Positions 25,611-33,788 of a stretch of DNA of 64,000 nt are shown here, piece by piece; positions within the stretch are counted from its first letter, which is position 1, and every line of letters begins with the position of its first letter. The DNA is from Neobacillus driksii. GTDB taxonomy: Bacteria; Bacillota; Bacilli; Bacillales; Cytobacillaceae. The position numbers were made by a program, and so were the translations under genes. The stretch covers positions 122,437 to 186,436 of the forward strand of contig NZ_JACCBX010000006.1 of assembly GCF_013409995.1 (NCBI RefSeq), in the 5' to 3' direction. The notes beneath the pieces were generated by a model that ran no database searches, was not told where the DNA came from, and was given only the letters and a program-made list of their open reading frames with translations.

Positions 25611-27061
25611 TGGCTATCGCTGTTCTTGTCGCTTATATGCTCGCTGTTATTGGGATTGGATATTACATGAAATCTCGCATCCAAAATGAAATGGATTTCT
25701 TAGCGGCTGGTGGGAAATTAGGGGTCTGGGTTGGAGGTATGACGCTTGCAGCCACTCAGATGAGTGCCGGTACAGCCATTGGAACGGTGGGCTTCCACTA
25801 TCAAGTAGGCTATAATTTTGCTTGGATTTGGCCAGCCATTTGGGCTTCATGGGTCATCATGGCCATCTTTATTGCACCTAAAATGAAAGCATTCTTTAAT
25901 TCTAATAAGGCCTTAACCATTCCCGACCTATTAGGAACCCGCTATGAAAGTAATGCCATCCGAGTGATTTCTGTTCTTATTCTATTAGTTTGTTACGGGA
26001 TGACAGTAGTAGCTGAATTAGTTGGAGGATCGTATTTATTAAATGTTGTTTTCGATATCCCTATTACATGGGGTGTATTAATTATTGCATTTATATTTAT
26101 TGCTTACACTGTAATGGGCGGGTTATTTGCCATTGCTTATACAGACGTGCTCCAAATGATTGTCTTTGCTCTAGGATTTGCGATTGCGGTGCCTTTTGCA
26201 GTATCAAAGGCGGGGGGCTTTAGTAAATTAAATGAAACATTATCTTCGATTGATCCGAATCTTGTTGCCACCGGAATGCCTTCATCGGCTTTAACGGCAG
26301 TCGCTCTGTCATTCTTTATCATGATGATCGGATATCCTATTATTGCTGTTCGTTTTTATTCAATAAAAGATAATAAAACTATCCGCCGTGCAGTAGGTAT
26401 ATCTTTTATTTTTCAGGCAATTGTAGCGGTTTCTATCGCCATCCTTGGGGTTAGTGCAAGAGTTTTATATCCTAATTTAACTTCACCTGATTTAGCCAGC
26501 TCTACAATCGCCATGGATCTATTGCCGCCAGTATTGGGTGGATTGCTTTTAGCTGCGATTTTAGCCGCGATTCAGTCTACTGTAAGTGCCGTTTTGTTGA
26601 TGCTTGGAAGTTCAATCTCTCATGATATTATGAAAAATGTAATGAAGAAAAAATTAAGCGACAAACAACAATTAAAGATTACCAGAATAGTGGTATTGAT
26701 TATGGGGATTTTACCAATACCGTTTGCGTTAAACCCGCTGCCATTAATTCAGCAAATTTGGATTAATGCAGCTGCCCTGATTGGTTCATCCTTCGCAGTC
26801 TCTATTTTGTTAGGGTTGTACTGGAAACGGGCAACAAAAGCTGGTGCTATTACCTCCATGGTTGGCGGAATAGGCAGCGCTATACTTTGGTTATCACTTG
26901 GCAACCCATTTGGATTGGATCCTGTTTATATCAGTGTACCGGTAAGTCTATTAGGAATGGTGTTTGTCAGCTTACTAACGAAGCCGGTATCAAAACAAGC
27001 ATTACAACCATTTTTTAAAGATGTCCAAGCATCGGAGTCTGGAAACACAATAGCAGGATAA
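25610..27061 (+). CDS. Sodium:solute symporter (SSS family), copy 2
   Basis: A 483-residue carrier with about 13 helices. Landmarks are NEMDFLAAGGKLGVWVGGMT, the sodium-site segment AATQMSAGTAIG, VMGGLFAIAYTDVLQM, and the conserved tail KPVSKQALQPFFKDV. It is a close paralogue of copy 1 at 22550. Being the second member of a sigma-54 operon with M20 hydrolase and amidase genes, it probably imports the amide, peptide or N-acyl amino acid that those enzymes hydrolyse. Confidence 0.92.
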   Translation: MAIAVLVAYMLAVIGIGYYMKSRIQNEMDFLAAGGKLGVWVGGMTLAATQMSAGTAIGTVGFHYQVGYNFAWIWPAIWASWVIMAIFIAPKMKAFFNSNKALTIPDLLGTRYESNAIRVISVLILLVCYGMTVVAELVGGSYLLNVVFDIPITWGVLIIAFIFIAYTVMGGLFAIAYTDVLQMIVFALGFAIAVPFAVSKAGGFSKLNETLSSIDPNLVATGMPSSALTAVALSFFIMMIGYPIIAVRFYSIKDNKTIRRAVGISFIFQAIVAVSIAILGVSARVLYPNLTSPDLASSTIAMDLLPPVLGGLLLAAILAAIQSTVSAVLLMLGSSISHDIMKNVMKKKLSDKQQLKITRIVVLIMGILPIPFALNPLPLIQQIWINAAALIGSSFAVSILLGLYWKRATKAGAITSMVGGIGSAILWLSLGNPFGLDPVYISVPVSLLGMVFVSLLTKPVSKQALQPFFKDVQASESGNTIAG

Positions 27062-27077
27062 AAAGGAGGAAATTGCA

Positions 27078-28433
27078 TTGCCTTCAACAGATACGAAGCA
27101 ATTGCTTTATAAGTCAATTGAAGAAATCAGTACATTATATAGAAAAAAAGAGGTATCTCCGGTCGAGATTACGGAAGAAACTTTAGACCGCTTACAGGAA
27201 TTGGAGCCAAGGCTAAATGCATTTGTTACGGTCCTTGGTGAGCAAGCTATGGCGAAAGCAAGAAAAGCTGAAGCGATTTTCGTAAAAGGGGAAAATGCCA
27301 GTAAGTTATTTGGGATACCTGTATCATTGAAGGATATTTTTATGACAAAAGGGATTCGTACTTCACTTGGATCAAGAATTATGAAGGACTTTGTTCCAGA
27401 AGAAGATGCTTTTGTTTATAGTGCATTACAGGATAATGGTGCCATCATCATTGGGAAAAATAATATGCTTGAATTTGCTTACGGGTCCGTACACCCAGAT
27501 TATGGTCAATGCAATAATCCGTGGAATGTAAGCCGTACAGCTGGTGGATCCAGTACTGGGTCAGGCGCGTCAGTTGCCGTAGGGATTGGATATGCCTCAA
27601 TCGGAACGGATACAGGAGGCTCCATCCGCGTTCCATCTTCCTTTTGCGGTATTGTTGGGCTGAAGCCAACCTATGAAACGGTTTCTCGACAAGGGTTGTT
27701 CCCTTTATCTCATTCTTTAGACCATATCGGGCCGCTAACTAGGACTGTCCGAGATAATGCAATTGTTCTGGAGCACATTTCTTCCCGCCGCTTTAATTTC
27801 GATTCCTGGGGAGAGATTCGCGGGATAAAAGTGGGCGTCATCCGATCATTAACCGATTCTATTATGAATCCGGAAGTATCTGCGTTAATGGTATCTGCCA
27901 TTCAGCAACTTAAGGAATTAGGTGCTCAGCTTTACGATGTAGAGATTCCAGGAATTGAATCAATCGAAGAAGCTGCCTTGCCTATTGTCCTTGCAGAAGC
28001 TTCGACGTATCATCAAAAATGGTTTGATTCGAGGGAAAAAGATTATTCTCCAAACACCTATGCCAACCTAAGAGAAGGCTATAGGGTTACAGCAGTAAGC
28101 TATTTGGAAGCGTTAGAGAAGAAAAAGGCGTTCACAGAAGCAGTTGATCAAGTATTAAAACAGGTGGATGTGCTGATTTGTCCAACGGTCCCATATCCTG
28201 CTACTGAAAAGGACCCTTCCTTTGAGGATGGAAATATCGATATTTCTCAGCGTACGATTCCATTTAATATGAGTGGACATCCGGCTCTATCTCTGTCAGC
28301 AGGAAATACTGGTTCAGAAAATCTGCCGGTGGGGCTGCAAATCATTGGACGATACTTTGATGAAGAAACCATTTATCGTGTAGGTGATGCCTTCCAACAA
28401 TCTACAGGCGGCTACAAGCAGCCTCCACTTTAG
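27078..28433 (+). CDS. Amidase signature-family amidase (paralogue 1)
   Basis: A 451-residue amidase with the complete Ser-cisSer-Lys triad: K85 (SLKDIF), S158 (AGGSSTGS) and S182 (DTGGSIR), the last two 24 residues apart as in characterised amidases. It hydrolyses a carboxamide to acid and ammonia or amine. The start is a TTG at 27078 behind AAAAGGAGG. The paralogue at 33789 shares the same residue numbering and long identical blocks such as NNMLEFAYGSVHPDYGQCNN. The stop is followed at once by the dehydrogenase reading frame. GatA of the tRNA amidotransferase is unlikely because no gatB/gatC are near and the gene is in a catabolic operon. Confidence 0.9.
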   Translation: MPSTDTKQLLYKSIEEISTLYRKKEVSPVEITEETLDRLQELEPRLNAFVTVLGEQAMAKARKAEAIFVKGENASKLFGIPVSLKDIFMTKGIRTSLGSRIMKDFVPEEDAFVYSALQDNGAIIIGKNNMLEFAYGSVHPDYGQCNNPWNVSRTAGGSSTGSGASVAVGIGYASIGTDTGGSIRVPSSFCGIVGLKPTYETVSRQGLFPLSHSLDHIGPLTRTVRDNAIVLEHISSRRFNFDSWGEIRGIKVGVIRSLTDSIMNPEVSALMVSAIQQLKELGAQLYDVEIPGIESIEEAALPIVLAEASTYHQKWFDSREKDYSPNTYANLREGYRVTAVSYLEALEKKKAFTEAVDQVLKQVDVLICPTVPYPATEKDPSFEDGNIDISQRTIPFNMSGHPALSLSAGNTGSENLPVGLQIIGRYFDEETIYRVGDAFQQSTGGYKQPPL

Positions 28434-28469
28434 ATGAGAGAAATGGATAAGGCGGAAGAAGGGGATACC

Positions 28470-29573
28470 ATGTTAAAAAACGATTCAATTAATACCACAA
28501 AACCTAACCATGTTCCTGATACCATGACAGCTGTTGTCATCAAGGAACATGGCGGACCGGAAGTACTAAAGTATGAATCAATCGCAACTCCCGTGCCGGG
28601 GCTTGGAGAGGTATTACTTAAAGTTGAGGCAACTGCATTAAATCACCTTGACATTTTTGTAAGAGAGGGCTTAAAAGGACCTGGGGTCCCAGAAATCACA
28701 TTACCGCATATATCGGGTGTAGATATTGTAGGAACCGTTGAATATTATGGGAAAGGGCTCCCTGGACAGAAAGGCGAACCTGCCATAGGAGAAAGAGTTA
28801 TCATCAATCCAGCTATCGGTTGTAATGAATGCCGCTTTTGCCGACGTGGAGAACCAAGTATGTGCCATGACTATCAAATATTGGGGGAACACTTTTGGGG
28901 CGGTTTGGCTGAATATGTAGTGGCCCCTGCACGCAATATTATACCTGTACCTGCTCACATTCCATCTGAGGTAGCTGCAGCTGCTCCAGTTGTTTACACT
29001 ACTGCATGGAGAGCCGTTATGACGGTTGCCCAGGTAAAACCATCAGACGTGGTCCTTGTAGTTGGAGCATCTGGAGGTCTGGGATCGGCCCAGGTGGAGA
29101 TTGCCGCAGCAGCAGGCGCCACTGTAATCGGAATTGCCAGTACGGAAGAGAAACGTCAAAAAGCACGTCAAAAAGGCGCTGTCGCGGTGTTTGATTCAAA
29201 TGGTGATTGGGAAGCAGAAGTAATGGAATGGACCAATGGACAGGGGGTCAGTGCCGCTTTTGATGCTGTAGGGGCCCCTACCATAAGGAAAAGCTTGCGC
29301 TGCCTAGAGATGGGTGGGAAAATCGTCCTATCTGGAGCAACAGCTGGTGATTCGCCTGATTTAAGCATAAGAGAAATTTATCAGCGTCACCGTCAAATAT
29401 TAGGCGCACCGATGGGGAATTGGGAAGATTTCTTGCAGGTGACGAACCTGATTTGGAACGGAAAATTACGCCCAACTATTCATAAAGTATATCCTTTCGA
29501 GGAAATTGCTGAGGCACAGCGAGAGTTGGAAGAGAGAAAGCATTTTGGAAAAATAGTAATAAAGATAAGTTAA
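28470..29573 (+). CDS. Zinc-type alcohol dehydrogenase/quinone reductase (MDR) lacking the catalytic zinc site
   Basis: A medium-chain dehydrogenase of about 367 residues with the NAD(P)-binding GASGGLGSAQ motif. The four structural zinc cysteines are kept (CNECRFCRRGEPSMC), but the catalytic zinc ligands are not: the usual Cys is Asn in ALNHLD and the GHE motif reads SGVD. It therefore probably acts as a zinc-free reductase or alkenal/quinone-type oxidoreductase. An ATG at 28434 abuts the amidase stop, but the ATG at 28470 follows GAAGGGG and starts nearer the family N terminus, so I prefer it. It is the last gene of the operon from sigma-54 promoter 2. Confidence 0.85.
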   Translation: MLKNDSINTTKPNHVPDTMTAVVIKEHGGPEVLKYESIATPVPGLGEVLLKVEATALNHLDIFVREGLKGPGVPEITLPHISGVDIVGTVEYYGKGLPGQKGEPAIGERVIINPAIGCNECRFCRRGEPSMCHDYQILGEHFWGGLAEYVVAPARNIIPVPAHIPSEVAAAAPVVYTTAWRAVMTVAQVKPSDVVLVVGASGGLGSAQVEIAAAAGATVIGIASTEEKRQKARQKGAVAVFDSNGDWEAEVMEWTNGQGVSAAFDAVGAPTIRKSLRCLEMGGKIVLSGATAGDSPDLSIREIYQRHRQILGAPMGNWEDFLQVTNLIWNGKLRPTIHKVYPFEEIAEAQRELEERKHFGKIVIKIS

Positions 29574-29589
29574 TAAAAATTGTAATGGT

Positions 29590-29621
29590 AAAAACAGCCG
29601 CTTGGCTGTTTTTATTTTTTT
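29590..29621 (+). terminator. Rho-independent terminator of the amidase/dehydrogenase operon
   Basis: A perfect 10-bp stem (AAAAACAGCC/GGCTGTTTTT) with a GCTT loop, then TTTTTT. Confidence 0.9.
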
Positions 29622-29633
29622 GAATAGTCTTCA

Positions 29634-29662
29634 TTGACTAAAAAATCAAAAAACTTTACAAT
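29634..29662 (+). promoter_or_regulatory. Sigma-A promoter of the first sigma-54 activator gene
   Basis: TTGACT (29634-29639), 17 bases, TACAAT (29657-29662), directly after a terminator and 36 bases before the start codon at 29699. It suggests that the activator is made by the housekeeping polymerase. Confidence 0.65.
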
Positions 29663-29698
29663 ATCCTTTAAGATAGGTTGAATTAGGGGGAGAATAGG

Positions 29699-31759
29699 TT
29701 GCCTAAGATTTTAGCGGTCACGAAAGATAATCGTACATATAAATTGTTTTTTAATCAAATTTCTGACTTTTTTAATGGAAAAGTGACCATTTTATCACGC
29801 GAGCAATGTCAAGATCATGAAAACGTTGATATCATATTGCTCTCTAATAAAGAGCTTCAAGACGACCAGTACCCCGAAGAAAAAGTCTTAATTGCTAGAA
29901 GGACGATAAATATTGCAAGACTAGAAGAATTAATCTCTTTGCCGGCAGGAACTAAATGCCTTGTAGTGAATAACTTAGCCTCCACTGCCTCTGAAACGAT
30001 CGAAATTTTGGAAAACCTCGGTTTTGAATTAAAGTTCTATCCCTATTACCCTGGAATCAAAACGTATCAAAAAGTAGAGGTCGCCATTATTCCTGAGGCA
30101 CTTGAAATGGTTCCAAAAGGGATAAAAAGAATGATCGATATCGGGTTGCGCCCATTAGATTTTTCAACCCTCATTGAACTTTCACTTAAGTTAAACATCA
30201 ATATCGATCGAGCCAATATTCAGTCAGCCAGATACATTCAAGAAATCATAAAATTAAGCAGAAACCTTTCACATTCCTTTAAAGAGGTTGCCCATCTCAA
30301 TCATCAATTAGATGCGATTTTAAACACTGTACATGATGGAATTCTTGCGACAGATGCAGAAAAGAAGATTATAAAAATAAACAGATCCGCAAAATCAATG
30401 CTCGGTATGCATCATTCAGAGAATGAGATCATTGGAAAGAAAGTTTCAGAAATACTTCCAAAATTGAAGCTGGATTCCTACATAAATGATGATTTATCGC
30501 AAAAAAACCATGTTATATCCTTTAACGAAAGAAAATTAATTATCAATAATAGTTCCATTGTAGTGGATCAAAAAAATAGTGGAGACGTCACAGCTTTTCA
30601 GGATGTAACACGGATTCAGGCTTTGGAGCAGGAAATCAGAAAGAAGATACAAAAAAAGGGGTTTTCTTCAAGGTATTCGATATCAGATATCATTGGTAAA
30701 AGTCAGCGAATGAAGGATATCTTGCATATTATTAACAAGCTGGCAAAAACAGACCGGACCGTATTAATATTAGGGGAAAATGGAACTGGAAAGGAATTGT
30801 TTGCCCATTCTATTCATCAACTATCATCCCGTCATAACGGCCCATTTATTCCCGTGAATTTTGCCGGGCTACCTGAATCATTAGCGGAAAGTGAACTTTT
30901 TGGATATGAAGAAGGGACATTTACTGGCGGAGTAAAAGGTGGTAAACAAGGACTTTTTGAATTAGCACATAATGGTACCATCTTCCTTGATGAAATAGGG
31001 GACGCTCCTAAAAACCTGCAAACTCTGCTCTTACGCGTTTTACAAGAGAAACAAGTGATGCGGGTTGGGGGGAGAAGTATTATCCCAGTCAATGTCCGTG
31101 TGATTGCCGCAACAAATAAGGACCTAAAAAAGATGGTCGAAGAAGGAAGCTTTCGCGAGGATCTCTATTATCGGTTATTTGTATTGCCGCTGCGCATACC
31201 GCCTCTTCGAGATCGAAAAGAGGATATTCCGGAATTAATCACTCATTTTTTTGAAGAGTTTTGTCCCACTATTCCCGCTATATCGGATGATGTCTTGAAT
31301 GAGTTAGTTAATTATAATTGGCCTGGTAACGTAAGGGAGTTGGCAAGTGTTGTTCAATACATGATTACGGTGATGGAAAATAACTTTATCACTCATCTTG
31401 ATTTACCGGAACAATTTCACCGGACAGGACCAACTGTTAAAATAGATGATACCTTATTGCAGTTGACTAAAGAAGGAGATTTGGTAGACTTTCATACAAT
31501 ACTATGTAGTTTACTTGAAGCCATGCAGGAGCGGAAGAGCATAGGCAGAGGGAAAATCGTTTCGTATGCTAAGGAAAAAGGAGTCCTCTTAACGGATCAA
31601 CAAGTTCGGCGCAGAATGGAAACATTGAGGGATCTGGGATTTATTCAATCTGGAACAAAAGGCCAGGGGAGCAGATTAACCCAAATGGGTATGAGTACCA
31701 TGAAACAAATGCAAAGAATCATAACTGAAAACGAAAAAGTTATGAAAAGGCTGTCCTAA
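29699..31759 (+). CDS. Sigma-54-dependent activator with PrpR-like N terminus, PAS and AAA+ domains (EBP 1)
   Basis: A 686-residue regulator. About residues 1-190 form a sensor region resembling the PrpR N-terminal domain. A PAS domain follows (about 205-310), then the AAA+ domain with Walker A GENGTGKE (from 359) and Walker B TIFLDEIG. The sigma-54-contacting loop, normally GAFTGA, reads GTFTGG (406-411). The C terminus is not a Fis-type helix-turn-helix but a longer winged-helix-like segment (LLTDQQVRRRMETLRDLGFI). The start is a TTG at 29699 behind AGGGGGAG. It lies between two operons that have -24/-12 promoters (24137, 31853) and is the likeliest regulator of both. Confidence 0.88.
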   Translation: MPKILAVTKDNRTYKLFFNQISDFFNGKVTILSREQCQDHENVDIILLSNKELQDDQYPEEKVLIARRTINIARLEELISLPAGTKCLVVNNLASTASETIEILENLGFELKFYPYYPGIKTYQKVEVAIIPEALEMVPKGIKRMIDIGLRPLDFSTLIELSLKLNINIDRANIQSARYIQEIIKLSRNLSHSFKEVAHLNHQLDAILNTVHDGILATDAEKKIIKINRSAKSMLGMHHSENEIIGKKVSEILPKLKLDSYINDDLSQKNHVISFNERKLIINNSSIVVDQKNSGDVTAFQDVTRIQALEQEIRKKIQKKGFSSRYSISDIIGKSQRMKDILHIINKLAKTDRTVLILGENGTGKELFAHSIHQLSSRHNGPFIPVNFAGLPESLAESELFGYEEGTFTGGVKGGKQGLFELAHNGTIFLDEIGDAPKNLQTLLLRVLQEKQVMRVGGRSIIPVNVRVIAATNKDLKKMVEEGSFREDLYYRLFVLPLRIPPLRDRKEDIPELITHFFEEFCPTIPAISDDVLNELVNYNWPGNVRELASVVQYMITVMENNFITHLDLPEQFHRTGPTVKIDDTLLQLTKEGDLVDFHTILCSLLEAMQERKSIGRGKIVSYAKEKGVLLTDQQVRRRMETLRDLGFIQSGTKGQGSRLTQMGMSTMKQMQRIITENEKVMKRLS

Positions 31760-31776
31760 TAGGACAGCCTTTTTTA
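31745..31776 (+). terminator. Rho-independent terminator overlapping the EBP 1 stop codon
   Basis: AAAAGGCTGTCCTA pairs with TAGGACAGCCTTTT, followed by further T. The left arm lies in the last codons of the activator gene. Confidence 0.9.
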
Positions 31777-31798
31777 GCCTATTAGACCCTAAATAGGC
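31777..31798. promoter_or_regulatory. Candidate upstream activator site of sigma-54 promoter 3
   Basis: Inverted repeat GCCTATT ... AATAGGC, with CCTAAAT in its right half as in the site at 24039. It lies about 55-75 bases upstream of the -24 element at 31853. Confidence 0.4.
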
Positions 31799-31852
31799 AG
31801 CCTTTGTCGCAGGTGAGTTCTTTATTTCTACGACTTTTGTAATTTGGTAAAT

Positions 31853-31868
31853 TGGCACAATACTTGCA
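31853..31868 (+). promoter_or_regulatory. Sigma-54 (-24/-12) promoter 3
   Basis: TGGCACAATACTTGCA, with GG and GC 10 bases apart. The start is expected near 31879, 35 bases before the M28 ATG at 31914. Confidence 0.9.
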
Positions 31869-31913
31869 TTAATAGTATATGAAACCATGTATCCAAGAAA
31901 GGGGATAAAATCA

Positions 31914-33677
31914 ATGTCAACTGTTACAAATATTGCTCATGAGAAAAGCTTATTTGATGAAATTAGTATGGAGGTTCCCAAAGCCGTCCTGGAAAGATTC
32001 AGCACGTTAATTCGTGAATCTGGTAGTGAAGATGAAAGAATTGCCGCTGACTTCTTAACGAATTATTTACAAGAATGGGGTGTACCTCATAAGGTCCATC
32101 ACCCTGAATTATATTTAAGCGTTCCAAAAAAGGCTTATCTAAAAGTAACGGCTCCCTTTGAAAAAGAAATTAGAGTTAAAACACCTTCTTTCTCAGTTGC
32201 AACCGGTGATAATTCGGTCAGTGGCGAGCTTGTTTACATAGCTACTGGATATGCAAAAGGCATTAATGATATTTTTGGAACGGCAGTAGATGGCGACTTA
32301 GGAGATTTACAAGGAAAAATTGTCCTTACTGAAGGGTATGCGATGCCAGGAAAGGTAAGGGAATTTGCCGAAAAGGGAGTAAATGCGATGATTTTCATCA
32401 ACCCTGGCAAAAACATTCACGAGGGCATATGTACACCAATCTGGGGAGCACCGGATTTAGAAAACATGAATAACGAACCAACCATCCCGGTCCTTGCGAT
32501 CAATAAAAACGATGGCGATGAGTTAAAAGCATTAATTGAAAAAGAAAGCCTAACGATTGAATTCAAGACATATCTTGAAAAAGGCTGGATGGAATGTCCA
32601 GTAATCGATATTTTTATAGAAGGAACAGAAGAACCAGAAAAATATGTTCTCCTACATGGCCATTTAGATTCTTGGCATGAAGGAATCGGAGATAATGCTA
32701 CCGGGAATGCTGCATTACTAGAAATGGCACGGATTTTTTATAAGCACCGCGACAAGTTAAAGAGAAGTGTGCGAATTGCAGTTTGGACAGGTCATTCAAC
32801 GGGCAGATATGCCGGTTCGAGCTGGTTCGTTGACCAATTCGGATTAGATTTAGATAAAAATTGTATTGCACAGGTGAACTGTGACTCTCCAGGATGCCGC
32901 TGGGCTACTTCTTATGAGTATATGATGTGGATGAGCGAAGTCGATGAATTCTGTACAGATGTTATTACCGATGCTGTCAATCTTCCTTCAAAAGGATCAA
33001 GACCACTTCGTGCAGGTGATTATTCATTTAACAACGTTGGTATTACTTCCTTCTTTATGCTTTCTTCCAGCATTCCAGAGGAGCTTCTAAAAGAAAAAGG
33101 CTACTATCCTGTAGGTGGGTGTGGAGCAAACATTGAATGGCACACAGAAGAAGATTTAATGCATGTAGCGGATTTAGATATCCTTGTAAAGGACATTAAA
33201 GTCTATATTACTGGGGTGTTACGTGCAGTTAATAGCACGATTCATCCATTTAATTTTGTGAAGACCGCGGATGAGTTTAAGAATACGATTAAATCCTATC
33301 AGGACGCAGCAGGCTCCAATTTTGATTTTACTCTAGCATTAAATGAAGTGTCTGCACTTCGCGAAGATTTACTAGCATTCTATGACAAAGCAAACACATT
33401 AAAAGGTTTGGAGATCAGCAACCCTGTAGTAAAACAAGCAAATGAAGTCATTGAAAAATTAGCGAGAATCTTGGTTCCAATCAACTTCACAAAGCGTGGG
33501 AAATTCTGGCATGATCCTGCTCTTAATGTTCCAGCCCTGCCAGACATTGCACCTGCCTTAAACTTTAAACAGGTACAAGAAGGAACTCATGAGTATAAGG
33601 TTTTAAAAACTCATTTAACTCGCGGCCAAAACCGTGTCATTTGGGCCATTCAACAAGCCCGGGAATTACTATCTTAA
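31914..33677 (+). CDS. M28-family peptidase with PA domain, altered active site (paralogue 2)
   Basis: A 587-residue protein, paralogous to the one at 15307 over its whole length. Metal-site residues are H250 and D252 (HLDSW), D260 (IGDNATGN), D324 (NCDSPGC) and H410 (EWHTEEDL). As in paralogue 1, the catalytic Glu-Glu pair is replaced by His-Ser (H294, in TGHSTGRYAGS), 34 residues after the bridging Asp. The PA-like insert contains GKIVLTEGYAMPG and NAMIFINPG. The ATG at 31914 follows AAAGGGG; the in-frame ATG at 31887 would leave a leader of only 8 bases after the sigma-54 start. It is the first gene of the third sigma-54 operon. Confidence 0.86.
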   Translation: MSTVTNIAHEKSLFDEISMEVPKAVLERFSTLIRESGSEDERIAADFLTNYLQEWGVPHKVHHPELYLSVPKKAYLKVTAPFEKEIRVKTPSFSVATGDNSVSGELVYIATGYAKGINDIFGTAVDGDLGDLQGKIVLTEGYAMPGKVREFAEKGVNAMIFINPGKNIHEGICTPIWGAPDLENMNNEPTIPVLAINKNDGDELKALIEKESLTIEFKTYLEKGWMECPVIDIFIEGTEEPEKYVLLHGHLDSWHEGIGDNATGNAALLEMARIFYKHRDKLKRSVRIAVWTGHSTGRYAGSSWFVDQFGLDLDKNCIAQVNCDSPGCRWATSYEYMMWMSEVDEFCTDVITDAVNLPSKGSRPLRAGDYSFNNVGITSFFMLSSSIPEELLKEKGYYPVGGCGANIEWHTEEDLMHVADLDILVKDIKVYITGVLRAVNSTIHPFNFVKTADEFKNTIKSYQDAAGSNFDFTLALNEVSALREDLLAFYDKANTLKGLEISNPVVKQANEVIEKLARILVPINFTKRGKFWHDPALNVPALPDIAPALNFKQVQEGTHEYKVLKTHLTRGQNRVIWAIQQARELLS

Positions 33678-33692
33678 GAGTGTCTGCTGCTG

Positions 33693-33724
33693 GGAGTGTC
33701 AGGAGCTTGCTGACACTCCTTTTT
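33693..33724 (+). terminator. Terminator or attenuator between the M28 and amidase genes
   Basis: GGAGTGTCAG ... TGACACTCC stem with an inner GAGC/GCT extension, followed by five T. It lies inside an otherwise co-directional gene set, so partial read-through may set the amidase level. Confidence 0.8.
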
Positions 33725-33788
33725 AGGAGAAAGAATGTAGCATTTAAGGCTCGTCCAGACCTGCCTGACAAATGGAGGAGAAACCGAC

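Noticed and set aside
27078..28433. GatA subunit of the glutamyl-tRNA amidotransferase
   Set aside because: The catalytic triad is shared by all amidases; no gatB/gatC neighbours, catabolic operon context and a paralogue nearby argue for a free amidase.
29699..31759. Frameshift explaining the missing Fis-type helix-turn-helix in EBP 1
   Set aside because: The frame is intact to the terminator and ends in a plausible winged-helix-like segment, so a different DNA-binding domain is more likely.
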